Below are positions 1 through 9,340 of a DNA stretch of 44,178 bases, piece by piece. A program made the translations under genes and the position numbers. Position 1 is the first letter of the stretch. Each line of letters starts with the position of its first letter. The notes beneath the pieces are model-generated. The model was not told the origin of the DNA. It ran no database searches and saw nothing but the letters and a program-made list of their open reading frames with translations. The stretch is from NCBI GenBank assembly GCA_014621425.1, contig JAANBB010000346.1:1-44178 (forward strand). The letters are read 5' to 3'. Origin of the DNA: Cylindrodendrum hubeiense (lineage: Eukaryota > Ascomycota > Sordariomycetes > Hypocreales > Nectriaceae).

Positions 1-530
1 CATGAACATGACCGCTGTCCCAAATCCCTCTGGTCTAGACCCCCAGTCGAAGCCTGCCATGGCGCAATTGGAGCCACCCGATCGACCTAACCCCCGGCTA
101 GCCCTACGCTAGACTGAACCCCTACGAAGTCGACTGGCCAATGGCCGTGCGGCTGGCCTCTGTCCTGCCTCTGATGCAGAGCCGTGTGCGTGGCGCCCAG
201 TCAGGGCGAACCGTCTATAGTGAACTGGCGGTGTCATGGTGAGCATCGTGGGCCGCCTCACTGTGTAGTTGCGAGTGTTGCGCGCCATGAGGTGTTGATG
301 ATGAGGATATATTTGAGTGTCGAGTATTTTGGCCAATCACAATCGAGATCAGATCGAGACTGCCACCATACTTCTCCATGGTATCCTATCCAGAGTTTGC
401 ATAGGTAAGAGATGAACCTAAAGCCATCGGGCCCTATTTCCGAAAGTTTACACCCATAGTGAAGTCCCAGATCGAACCCCATCCTCCCATCTTCATCCCC
501 CGATTCCCATCACCATCCTCTGATCTCTAC

Positions 531-553
531 CCATCGCCATCGCCATCGCCATC
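531..553. repeat. CCATCG hexanucleotide microsatellite
   Basis: Nearly four perfect CCATCG units, followed directly by two copies of a CATCCCGTCCCA-like unit (about 557-580). On the minus strand it would read as alternating Gly-Asp, which explains the low-complexity ORF seen there. Confidence 0.8.
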
Positions 554-1063
554 TTCATCCCGTCCCACATCCCGTCCCACCTCTCGGGACTCCCCCAGAC
601 CGGAAACCTTTTTGCCATGGTGAAACACGGGACCGCTCTGCAACAGCGCCGGTGGTGGTCGCCATCCGCAGCCACATCGCGGGGACTGCACACGAAACGG
701 GGATGGAGGCCGTCCGTACGAGTCGAGTGGCCGTCCGGCACCGACTCTAAACGCCAAACTCTCGAGCCACGGTTACCGAGTTGTCAGGAATGGAACGTGC
801 GTGCCGGGCGTTTCAGTCGGAGCCGGGCCGTATCGGGAAGATCGAGATTCGTTTGGGATAAGGTGACTGCCACGGATCGTTGATAAAGGCGTCCCGGTGC
901 CCCTTCGAGCCGTCCAGGAACCTTATTCCAGGAATGCAGGAACAGAGCTAACTCGAACAAACTAGGACGAGGCATCGCATGCCCGGAGACGAACTTAGAA
1001 CCGACACCGAAGCATGACACGCTCACCTCCATACAGCCGGACAACTGAATAAACCACGCCGCT

Positions 1064-1119
1064 TCTCACTTGGTGACTCTAGTCTCACCACTTGATGACT
1101 CTAGTCTCATCACTTGATA
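1064..1119. repeat. Three-copy tandem repeat, about 20 nt
   Basis: Three adjacent imperfect copies of a unit like TCTCACCACTTGATGACTCTAG. The middle copy is the most complete and the outer two differ by small changes. No coding frame is maintained. Function unknown. Confidence 0.7.
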
Positions 1120-1863
1120 CAATCTATCCTAAGAGCACGACTCTCAAAACCGAACATCTCCACACTATCTTGGCACAGTCTTGGTGTTCGGGAACCGGAA
1201 GTGTTTGGCCCCCTGACTCGGACTCGAGCGGGGCTGGGGACGGGAAACTTCAGCGACATTCCATCCTATTCCCAAGTCATGGCAAACTCATGAGAATGGA
1301 GGACCCGGCCGTAGTATTCCCGGTTGTTTCGTCCGGGTGTTTTGCTGTATTCTCAGAAAGGCCAAGCGCGCATGGCTCGATACAAGTTGGCGCTCAACTT
1401 AGACAATGACTGGAATGAGACTCTTGATCGCGGAACCGCTTATCCCGCAACTATACTCGGGATTTCGCAACCTCGCCCGGGATTTCGGAATCGAGCTTCA
1501 CTCTCAAAGTGCAATGCAGACTCGAGTCTGTCTTTCTTGTGTTCAATCGAGTTGGCGTTGATCGTCCAGCCCTCAGAGAGCCTCCTAGCCTGTGAGACCA
1601 CCAAGTCAACCATTTCACATGCACGAAACAACATATCACAGGGTGTCCATTCCAACAGGACTTCAATGTAGCAGCAAATAGTTATTGTTACTAAACATCT
1701 CCAATCTGGAGGCAACGAGCAGCTCGTTTTCTGGCATGCTCTGCTCTTGTGAGCTCAGTACCGCGTTGGCACCGGAGGGATGATACCTCGTGTGTTGGTC
1801 ATAAAATCCCGTAAACTCCTCCAATTGTTTCCAACTTTTTCGATGGTTGAAATCGCGGCCCCA

Positions 1864-2178
1864 GTCCCAGAAACCCACTGTACTTCCGGACTTGGGGAAT
1901 CGCCCCCTGGAGTTGGTTGGGATGTGTTGAAGCCCTTGGTGTCTCAGAAACCCACTGCTCTTCTAGACCCAATCGTCTCTTGTTCGTTGATCATGAAAAA
2001 AGAAAAGTCTTAAAAGTCCCATATCGTGTACCACAAATCGTAATCCCTGCAGTAAGTTGTGAATTCAAAACACTTCAAGTCCCAGAAACCCACTGTACTT
2101 CTGGACTTGAAGCTCTCCTCGAACGCTTTATGATGAAGGAAACGCATGATCCCAGAAGCCCACTGCACTTCCGGATCG
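1864..2178. repeat. Four dispersed copies of a ~30-nt motif
   Basis: Copies start at about 1864, 1941, 2079 and 2148. Each contains a core like CCCAGAAACCCACTG followed by TACTTCTGGA or a close variant. The spacings (77, 138 and 69 nt) are roughly multiples of 70, suggesting a decayed tandem array with one unit lost. All copies are in the same orientation. The copies do not share one reading frame, so conservation is at the nucleotide level and not as one protein. Confidence 0.7.
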
Positions 2179-2280
2179 ATGTCAAGTCAACCCCAAAAGG
2201 AAAAGAAACAAGAGGAAATAAAGCCAGACGATCAGATCTCAAATCTGAATACTGAATGGCGTACTGAAAATGAAACGTCT

Positions 2281-4221
2281 TTAAACCTCCACGGAAAGAG
2301 GGAAGGCAGCAACTGTGCAAGTGTCATTGCACGGCATCTGGAGCTTCTCCAGGGCACTGTAACCGCCACGGATGCTCTCGGCCTCGACGCCCTTGGCACG
2401 AAGAACGCTGTTGGCGACTCTGGCGCTGTCGCCGTCGTAGCACAGAGTCATGACCTTCTTGCCGCGCAGGACGGCCATCAAAGCCTCGGCGCTGGCGTTG
2501 CGCTTGCCGCTCTTGTCCTTGACGGTGAAAAGATCCTCAAGCTCGAGCCAGAGCTCTTCGAGCATGGCGCAGTCATCCGCAGGGTTGGCGAAAGGGCTGC
2601 CTCTGGAGGCACCGTCTCTGAGGGTGTCAAGAGGAATGTTGACGGAATTAGGGAGATGGAAGGCATCAAAGTCGGATGAACGGCGGAAGTCCAGAATCTG
2701 GGTGTTGCCTCTGGCAGTCAGGGCCTTGTCAAGCTGGTCTGCCAGCGACAGGACAGTGTCGTGGGTGCCCAGAGGGTGAATAGAAAAGTAAGTAGACAGA
2801 GCAAAGAGAGCCTCAAGCTCCCAGCTGTCATCGTATCGGTAGAGATCAACGCGTCTCAGTCTCTGTTACAGCATCATTAGCCTTGATCAATCTCATGCTG
2901 CGCCAGTACATACCTCGTTGCGAAGGGGACGGAACTTCTCAGGTCCCAGCTGATCGAAGTACTCATTCAAGTACTGGTAGGGGAGATCGCTGCACATGAA
3001 AACGCAGTGAATCTCTCCATCCGGCCCAGCAATCTTGGAGAGATTTCCCTCCTGCTTCATCTTCTCGATTCGCTGAAACAAGCCCTTGAGGGTAATTCCT
3101 GAAGAAGGACCGCAAACAATTCCCTGTCGGGAAAGGTCCAGCGAGAGAGAGTAAGAGTCCTTGGCTCCAACCTCCTCAAGGACATCATGGGCGGCCTTGT
3201 ACGGGAACTTGACCTCCTCCATGAGTGAGTACTCGCGAGGGCCAGGAACTCGCTCTCCAGCGTTGGTGCAGACACTAAAAGTATGTTAGTGACACTCTGA
3301 AAAGCTGAAATCAAGGGGCCTTTGCTTACGCAATGCGGTAGACCGAGGGCTTCGCCTCCTTGAAGTAGGTGCCCAGGCCAGTCATGGTACCTATGGGGGA
3401 GAGGTCAGTCAAAAGTCATTTTAAGAGAGAGATTAATGCTCACCAGCCGTTCCCATGGACGCAACAATGACGTTGATTTCTGGAAGCTGTCGGTGAATTT
3501 GAGGGCCCGTCCAGCGGACATGGGACTTCCAGTTCTAAAAACGATTGCATTAGTATTTGAGACGAGAAAATGAGCCTGCTGGAATGAATGGGATCTACAT
3601 ACATCGTCGTTGATGTACTGGTTAGGGCTGCAGACGGAGTCCGACTCAGCGGCCTTGCGAGCAGCAGCGCGGATGCCGCCCCTCTCATCAATGGGGGTAG
3701 GCTGGGCTGGGCCACCAATCAGAGTGCTTTAAATCACAATTCTTAGCGTTTGTTCACTAGAAAGGTGTGAAGGTTCTTACACGTCAAGTCCAAAAAATTG
3801 CATCAGGCGCAACTTCGTCTCGCTCGTCTTGTTGCTGAGAAACGCGTGGACGTCATCAATGCCGTGAAAGGCACGGGCAACCATGGCCATTGAGATGACC
3901 GTTGAGCCGGAGCTGCTCTCAACGACAGTCTTTGTCGTTCCAGGCTGAACGCCCTTCTCCAAGAGGTTCATGGCTGGAGTCCGAGATCAGTTACTTGGAC
4001 ATGATTACAATGGAATGGGAGGACCAACCTGGCATAACCTTGACGTTGGTGGCCGGGTGAATTGACATCATCTTGGCATAGATACGAACGCCATCTCCGC
4101 GAAAGGGATTGATGGAGTCCGGAATCTCGACGAGAGGGAGAGGTGGGGAGAATTCGGGGTCAAAGTACTTGCGTACTGAGTCCGGCCCAGTGAAGATATT
4201 GAGATGCTCCGGGCCCGCCAT
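2281..4221 (-). CDS. Cysteine synthase-like PLP enzyme fused to a C-terminal rhodanese domain
   Basis: Seven exons: 4221-4029, 3973-3781, 3726-3603, 3534-3444, 3390-3330, 3274-2914 and 2862-2281. All six introns are 51-68 nt, GT-AG and phase-consistent, giving 534 aa. Residues 1 to about 340 are a fold-type II PLP domain of the O-acetylserine sulfhydrylase/cystathionine beta-synthase family: HPATNVK carries the likely PLP lysine, SSGST is the substrate loop, and GTAGTMTG is the phosphate-binding loop. Residues from about 395 on form a rhodanese-like domain with ILDFR near its start and the active loop CYDGDSAR, whose Cys is the expected persulfide carrier. The fusion suggests cysteine or sulfide chemistry coupled to sulfur transfer, probably cytosolic since no targeting signal is seen. 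Fusions of this kind occur in filamentous fungi. Exact substrate unknown. The start is the first ATG of a frame leading straight into the PLP domain. Confidence 0.9.
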
Positions 4222-6662
4222 TTTGAAGTATGAATGACTGGTGATGCCCGATCTTATGAGCTTTACAAAGATGCTAGGTAGGTGGGATAGATGAAGGTAA
4301 AGAGGAGAATGAGAAGTAAGGTTGAAGACAAGCTGGGAGGGTGAAGTAGACGAGAGGGTGGATGGTAGAGGAGGAGATGATGGGAGGAGAGATGATGGGA
4401 GGAGATGACGGAAAGAAAAGTCGAGAGGAAGAGACGGGAGGAAGAGAAAATTTAAACATCGAGTGATGGCGGCGTCGTCGCGCTTCCCCGCAAGCAGTAT
4501 GCACCCATTCTCTTGGTCACTTGGGCAGGGTGGCGGTGATGGGTTTTCAGCCCATGTACGGATTACGAAGTACCTGGCCTGGCATCCCGCGTCCTCTGCG
4601 CCATGGCAGACGGCACCGTGGGACGCGAGTCGCTACAATTGGTGAAGAGCTCCCAAGAAACCACGCAACCGCATGTGGTAGTTGCCCGGTCCTGGACAAG
4701 GAGGAAATGGGGGGATACAAGGGCATTTCCGTGACCAACGGGACGGGCGAGCAACGAGGGTTGGACCAATGTCGTGGAGAGGTTTGCAGGGCGAGTGCAG
4801 GACGAGGACGGGAGAGGCCTAGCGCCGTTCGGGTCGTCGTCGTGTCCTTCGGGCCCTCGGTGGTGGAGTCGAGAAACTGTGATGGGTGGAGACCGGACGG
4901 GGCACAGCTGGAGTTTATGGTGGGGAGGGCGACGCTCCGCAGCGTGTGAGTGGCCACGCGGGAGCCCTTTGGAGCCCTTTGCTGCGAGCAATGTACGGCA
5001 GCGATCCCGCCGAGGGCAAATCACGGCGTCTGCTGCGATTCAACTGGGGCACGGATGGAGGCGATGGAGGGTCAAGCCCCTCCGGCCTGAGGGGGGCGGG
5101 GGCCCTTGGACGAAGCATGTGGCCAGGACTGGTCCGTCAGTGGTGGCATGGTACCTAGCGAGGGACGGGATAGGCGCGGTCTTTTCGGAGTAAGGGGGCC
5201 CTAAGCCCGGGGCCAGGATCTGCCTGAGCCCGTCAGCACAAAACTCGCCGGCGTGGCCCAGATCTCGGTGCTGTCGTCGCCATCTCGTCTGGGGCTGTGC
5301 TGGTGCTGTTCGGGTGCTGTTCTGGCGCTGTTGAGGCTGGTTGAGGCTCATGTTGCCGTGCGTCTCTTTCGGGGAGTTGCTCGGGGAGTTTGTCATGTCT
5401 CGTGCGAGGTCAGGTGAGCTGCTTCGTTTAGACGCATAGCTGTGAGGACATCCAACCACAGGCTTCACAGAGAAATGCACGTAACGGGGCTGAAATGCAG
5501 TGCCCACCGCATGATTGGCCGGAAGTAGCGGGCCGTCACCGCCAAGCCAGCCCGGTGGGGACAGGGTGGGGGAGGCGCCAAAATCGCTCCCTCGCCATGT
5601 CTGCACTTGTGTGACCGTGTCGAGGTTGAAAAAGTGATGAATTCCACGTCTGGTAATTGGCCGAGTCGAGGAGTCCGATGCCCCTTGGCGAGAGAAAAGA
5701 GACAAGAGCAGTAGAAGACGCTATTTGCCTCGGCTGGAAGCGAACCAACTTTCGACGTGCCCCCATTCTGCTGGTGTATCGTGTCATTTCTCGCCTTTCG
5801 TGCGGAGGGCCAGACTGAAGGGATGAGCACCCCCAATGGAGGCGGCAATGCACGGATACGAAACCGGATGGGCCCTTTGACATCGCCTCGGCTCAGCTAG
5901 ACCCACGGTGATGCAACAGAACATGTCCGTCGCATAACTTACCCCGGTTGCCTTCTAGCCCAGCCAGTCCGACGACTTTGTTTGCTTATGACAAAGCCGT
6001 ACATAACTGCGGCCGGCTCGAGTACATGTATGCATGCACCTGGCGCCTAGAACATGGCGATGGAGCTTCCCGTCCCTCATCTTTTCGCTTGTTTGACATT
6101 GATCCCCAGCCGGAGCTTCCCCGCTGGCCTCCCGTACGCCTCCTTCGCCTTGCCGTCCCTTGTCATGGAATGGACATTGTGATGTGCGTCAATGGCGTTA
6201 ACCGGCCGAGACGACGGAGAGCTCCTTGGCAGCCCTTGAGCCATGCAGATCCCCCTTCTCAACAATCCCATTCTCGCCAACGGCACTTCCCCTTGGAATC
6301 TCGGTGGACCCAGGAACCGCTAGGTCAGACCTCTGCTTTAAGCTATTCGCCTCTCCCGTCGTTCCCGCATGTGAGGTATCAGGACGCCAAGAGGGGAACC
6401 GCCGAACAGACATGTGATGTGTGACAATGCCAGTGGAATGCCATGGTAATCCATTGGAACATGGGAAATTGTGACCCAAATATGCCGAAGTTAAGATTAG
6501 ACTGGAACTCCCTTGTTTTGTCGGTTGGTTTGTGGTGGTACGTTGTCTTAAACACGGGATAGTCTGAGGTGCAGATCGCCAGTGATGGAACATGTAAATA
6601 TCACACACATCACCCATCTATGCTGGTTCTAGCTTCTAGGACATTCACTTCAAGTATCAATC
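4222..6662. other. Divergent promoter region, no gene seen
   Basis: This interval lies between the minus-strand cysteine synthase and the plus-strand sedolisin, so it holds both promoters. The first about 230 nt are purine-rich on the plus strand, i.e. a CT-rich leader or promoter tract for the cysteine synthase gene, as is common in fungal genes. From about 4.5 to 5.9 kb the DNA is GC-rich, and overlapping ORFs of 90-221 codons appear in several frames. None shows a recognisable motif and I treat them as chance frames. Confidence 0.6.
4374..4403. repeat. Exact 15-bp tandem duplication in the purine-rich promoter tract
   Basis: The unit GAGATGATGGGAGGA occurs twice head to tail. It lies about 150-180 nt upstream of the cysteine synthase start codon on that gene's transcribed side, inside a CT-rich (template view) leader. 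It probably arose by slippage, with no known role. Confidence 0.85.
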
Positions 6663-8438
6663 ATGATTTCTAAATCTTTGTTCACGGCGTTGGCCCTGTC
6701 AGGCCTAGCCGCTGCCAACCACCTCTGCCTCGAGGAGGCACCAGTTCTGCCCGCTGGTTGGAGGAAGACCTCTATAACACCCGATCCTGAACAGAAGCTG
6801 CGACTATCTTTCGCCTTGCGCCAGCCAGAAATTGCCTCCGTTGAGGAGAAAATCCTCTCGAGGGACGAAAACTGCGGAGAGTATCTCGCTCATGAAGAAG
6901 CCCAATCGCTTCGAAACCCAGACCAAGAAGATGTCAAAGGCGTGCTCGCTTGGCTCAAAGAACATGGCCTGGCAGGAAAAGCGACAACTGACAGGGACTG
7001 GGTCCACGTCAAGACCACTGTCAAAGAAGCCGAGTCGCTGTTGCACATGGACTTGAAAAATTATCAGTTCGAAGACAAAACGCCTGTGCTTCGTACGCAG
7101 GAGTACTCCGTGCCGGAGGCTCTCACTGAAGCCATCAGCTTCGTCCACCCCATTGCCAACTTCATGCGACCCACGAGGGAGTTGACCTCGGTCAGTCAAG
7201 ACACGACGGCTGGTATTATCGATGAAGCCCGTGACCTTGACAAGCGAGACGGTGAATGCGCCTCAATCGTGTCACCCGCCTGCCTCCTCAAGCTGTACAA
7301 CTTCGACAGCACCCCGGCCTATGGCAAGTCCTCGATCCGCTTGGGAATTGCAGGCTTCCTCGAGGAGTACGCGAACTACCAGGATAGCGACTGGTTCCTC
7401 AGGGTCCTGGCCCCATCCTACATAAAGGGCTACAACTACTCTGTCGAACTTGTAAACGGAGGCGAAAACTCGCAGGTTCTCTCCTTATCTGGTGGGGAGG
7501 GAGCTCTCGATGTCCAGTACGCCATGGCTCTCGGCTATCCCGCCGAAATCACCTACTATATGGTGGGTGGCAGAGGAGTCAAACTGGGCAACGATGGAGC
7601 GCCACTTTCGGGGAAGGACGTGGACAATGAGCCTTACCTCGAGTTCCTTGAATATCTCCTTGACCTGCCTGATGACAAGCTCCCGCATGTTCTCTCTTTT
7701 TCATACGCCGACAACGAGCTCTCCGTGCCGTATAGGTACGCCAAGCGCGTGTGTCATCTCTTTGGCGTCCTCACAGCCCGCGGCACAACGGTCCTGGTCG
7801 CCTCTGGCGATGGAGGACAGAAGGGCTCAAGCAACTCCAACTGCCGCACCAACGACGGCACAAACAAGGACGTTGCCATGTCCGTCTTCCCCGGGACCTG
7901 TCCGTGGGTGACCGCCGTCGGTGCGGTTAGCAACGTGGGTAGCCCCCCCGATGGAGCTGAATACAGTGGTGGCGGTTTCTCGCAGTACTTCCGCCGTCCC
8001 AGATGGCAGGATGCCGCGGTCAAGAGCTACGTCAGTGAGCTCAACGGGGCACTAAGCGGCTACTACAACCCCAAGTACCGCGCGGTGCCGGACATCTCGG
8101 CCGTGGGGAGCAACTTCGTGGTGAGGCAGAGTGGGAAGCCATCCGTAGTCCGCGGCACCAGCGCAAGCACGCCCGTCATCGCGGCCATGCTTGCGCTCAT
8201 CAACGACGCGCGTGTGCGGCAGGGCAAGCCCGTGCTGGGCTGGATCAACAGGATCCTGTACTCGCAAGAGGTGCAGGCGGTGCTCCAAGATATCACTACG
8301 GGCCGGAGCTATGGATGTAACTTCAACAGGGGTGGGGTGGTTGGCGGGTGGCCGGCGACGAAGGGATGGGATGCCATCACGGGCTTGGGCGTGCCGAATG
8401 ACTACCAAAAGCTGTTTGAAGTGCTGGTGAACGTGTAG
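6663..8438 (+). CDS. Secreted sedolisin (S53 family) peptidase, tripeptidyl-peptidase-like
   Basis: Single-exon, 591 aa. Residues 1 to about 19 form a signal peptide (hydrophobic run LFTALALSGLAAA). Residues about 25-190 are the pro-kumamolisin activation domain, ending in a kexin-type Lys-Arg at 194-195. The catalytic domain follows, starting near the conserved CLLKLYNF segment. Family catalytic residues are in place: Glu279 and Asp283 (GGEGALDVQ), oxyanion Asp383 (SGDGG) and nucleophile Ser500 (RGTSAS). Calcium-site residues are plausible at Asp543 (DITTG) and Asp570 (GWDAITGLG). The enzyme should be secreted, processed by kexin and active in acid, removing peptides from protein N-termini for nutrition or host and substrate degradation. 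No C-terminal GPI signal is evident. Family assignment is firm; endo- versus tripeptidyl specificity cannot be read from sequence alone. Confidence 0.93.
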   Translation: MISKSLFTALALSGLAAANHLCLEEAPVLPAGWRKTSITPDPEQKLRLSFALRQPEIASVEEKILSRDENCGEYLAHEEAQSLRNPDQEDVKGVLAWLKEHGLAGKATTDRDWVHVKTTVKEAESLLHMDLKNYQFEDKTPVLRTQEYSVPEALTEAISFVHPIANFMRPTRELTSVSQDTTAGIIDEARDLDKRDGECASIVSPACLLKLYNFDSTPAYGKSSIRLGIAGFLEEYANYQDSDWFLRVLAPSYIKGYNYSVELVNGGENSQVLSLSGGEGALDVQYAMALGYPAEITYYMVGGRGVKLGNDGAPLSGKDVDNEPYLEFLEYLLDLPDDKLPHVLSFSYADNELSVPYRYAKRVCHLFGVLTARGTTVLVASGDGGQKGSSNSNCRTNDGTNKDVAMSVFPGTCPWVTAVGAVSNVGSPPDGAEYSGGGFSQYFRRPRWQDAAVKSYVSELNGALSGYYNPKYRAVPDISAVGSNFVVRQSGKPSVVRGTSASTPVIAAMLALINDARVRQGKPVLGWINRILYSQEVQAVLQDITTGRSYGCNFNRGGVVGGWPATKGWDAITGLGVPNDYQKLFEVLVNV

Positions 8439-9340
8439 GCAGAAGAGCAGGTCCGGAGTAACGTAAGAGTGGAGAGAAAAACCGAGCGATCCACAGGCTA
8501 GACCTAGGGAAGATAATTGGAATTGAAAGCAAACAATTAAAAGTCTGGAGAATGCATTGTAGAGTCTGCTGCTGCATTGTTTCGTGAATCGGCCGGAAAC
8601 AATGGTTCGAGAGCTGTTTGTTTTGGTGATGTGGAGTCGCATCATCCACTGCCGGAACAAGTGCACCCCCACCCAGGGTCGAGTCAGTTTCGGCCTGCAA
8701 CAGCCCACTGAAGCACAGTGGACTAGGTGCCCTGTAGTCTTATCGATAGCGATGGTTCAGCGCGCCAGTGCGCTAAAGGGCCAGGGCCGCCAACCGCGCC
8801 CGAGATCAACAAGGCCCCGGCTCACGGCCGACCTATCGCGTCTTGGACTTGGATCGCCGAGCACAACCTCAACGCCTCTTCTTTCCAAGTTGCAACATCG
8901 ACACCGCAAGACCGGACGCCCAAGGACACGCTGCTCGCACCGGAGGCCTTGTTCGCACCGCAGACGACCTCTGCTTCTGTTTCGCTTGCTACTCTCGACC
9001 TGCCAACCAGCGGCTCTCCGCTCCGCTCCGCTACTACGTCGCGCTGCTACTGCCCGCGATTCCATGACCCCAGCCGCTTCTTTCGAACGTCGGACCACAA
9101 CCGCGCTGCTCGCAACACGCTCGCTCTCGGGTCTCGACTTCTCCAAACGCGCAATGTCGACGCAGCTCGTGTCTTCTTCAACACTTTAAAGCTCGTGGAC
9201 GCCGTCCCGGACTTTCGGCGCGAGACTCCAATCCGCCGCACCGCACCGCCAGGCCGTGAGGATTCGCTCCAGCCAACGCTCAACTTAACGCGCGACGCGG
9301 CGGGCTGCTCCTCGCCCGCCTCCGCCCGCCTCCGCAAACG
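8439..9340. other. Sedolisin 3' region and sirtuin promoter
   Basis: Holds the sedolisin 3' UTR and then a GC- and CT-rich stretch leading to the sirtuin start. A 266-codon open frame (8727-9527) overlaps the sirtuin start in a different frame. Its composition is Ser/Arg/Pro-rich with no domain, so I leave it out. Confidence 0.6.

Larger units (their letters stand above)
1..2280. other. Intergenic region with small repeats, no recognisable gene
   Basis: I see no recognisable gene here. Open frames exist on both strands, but they are short, overlap one another and match no family I know. The stretch holds a CCATCG microsatellite, a three-copy tandem repeat near 1.1 kb and four copies of a roughly 30-nt motif at 1.86-2.18 kb, described separately. 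It lies downstream of the minus-strand cysteine synthase gene, so its right end should include that gene's 3' UTR. Confidence 0.6.

Noticed and set aside
5040..5705. 221-codon minus-strand frame in the cysteine synthase-sedolisin gap
   Set aside because: GC-rich DNA with several overlapping ORFs; no signal peptide, domain or hydrophobic pattern, and composition looks random.
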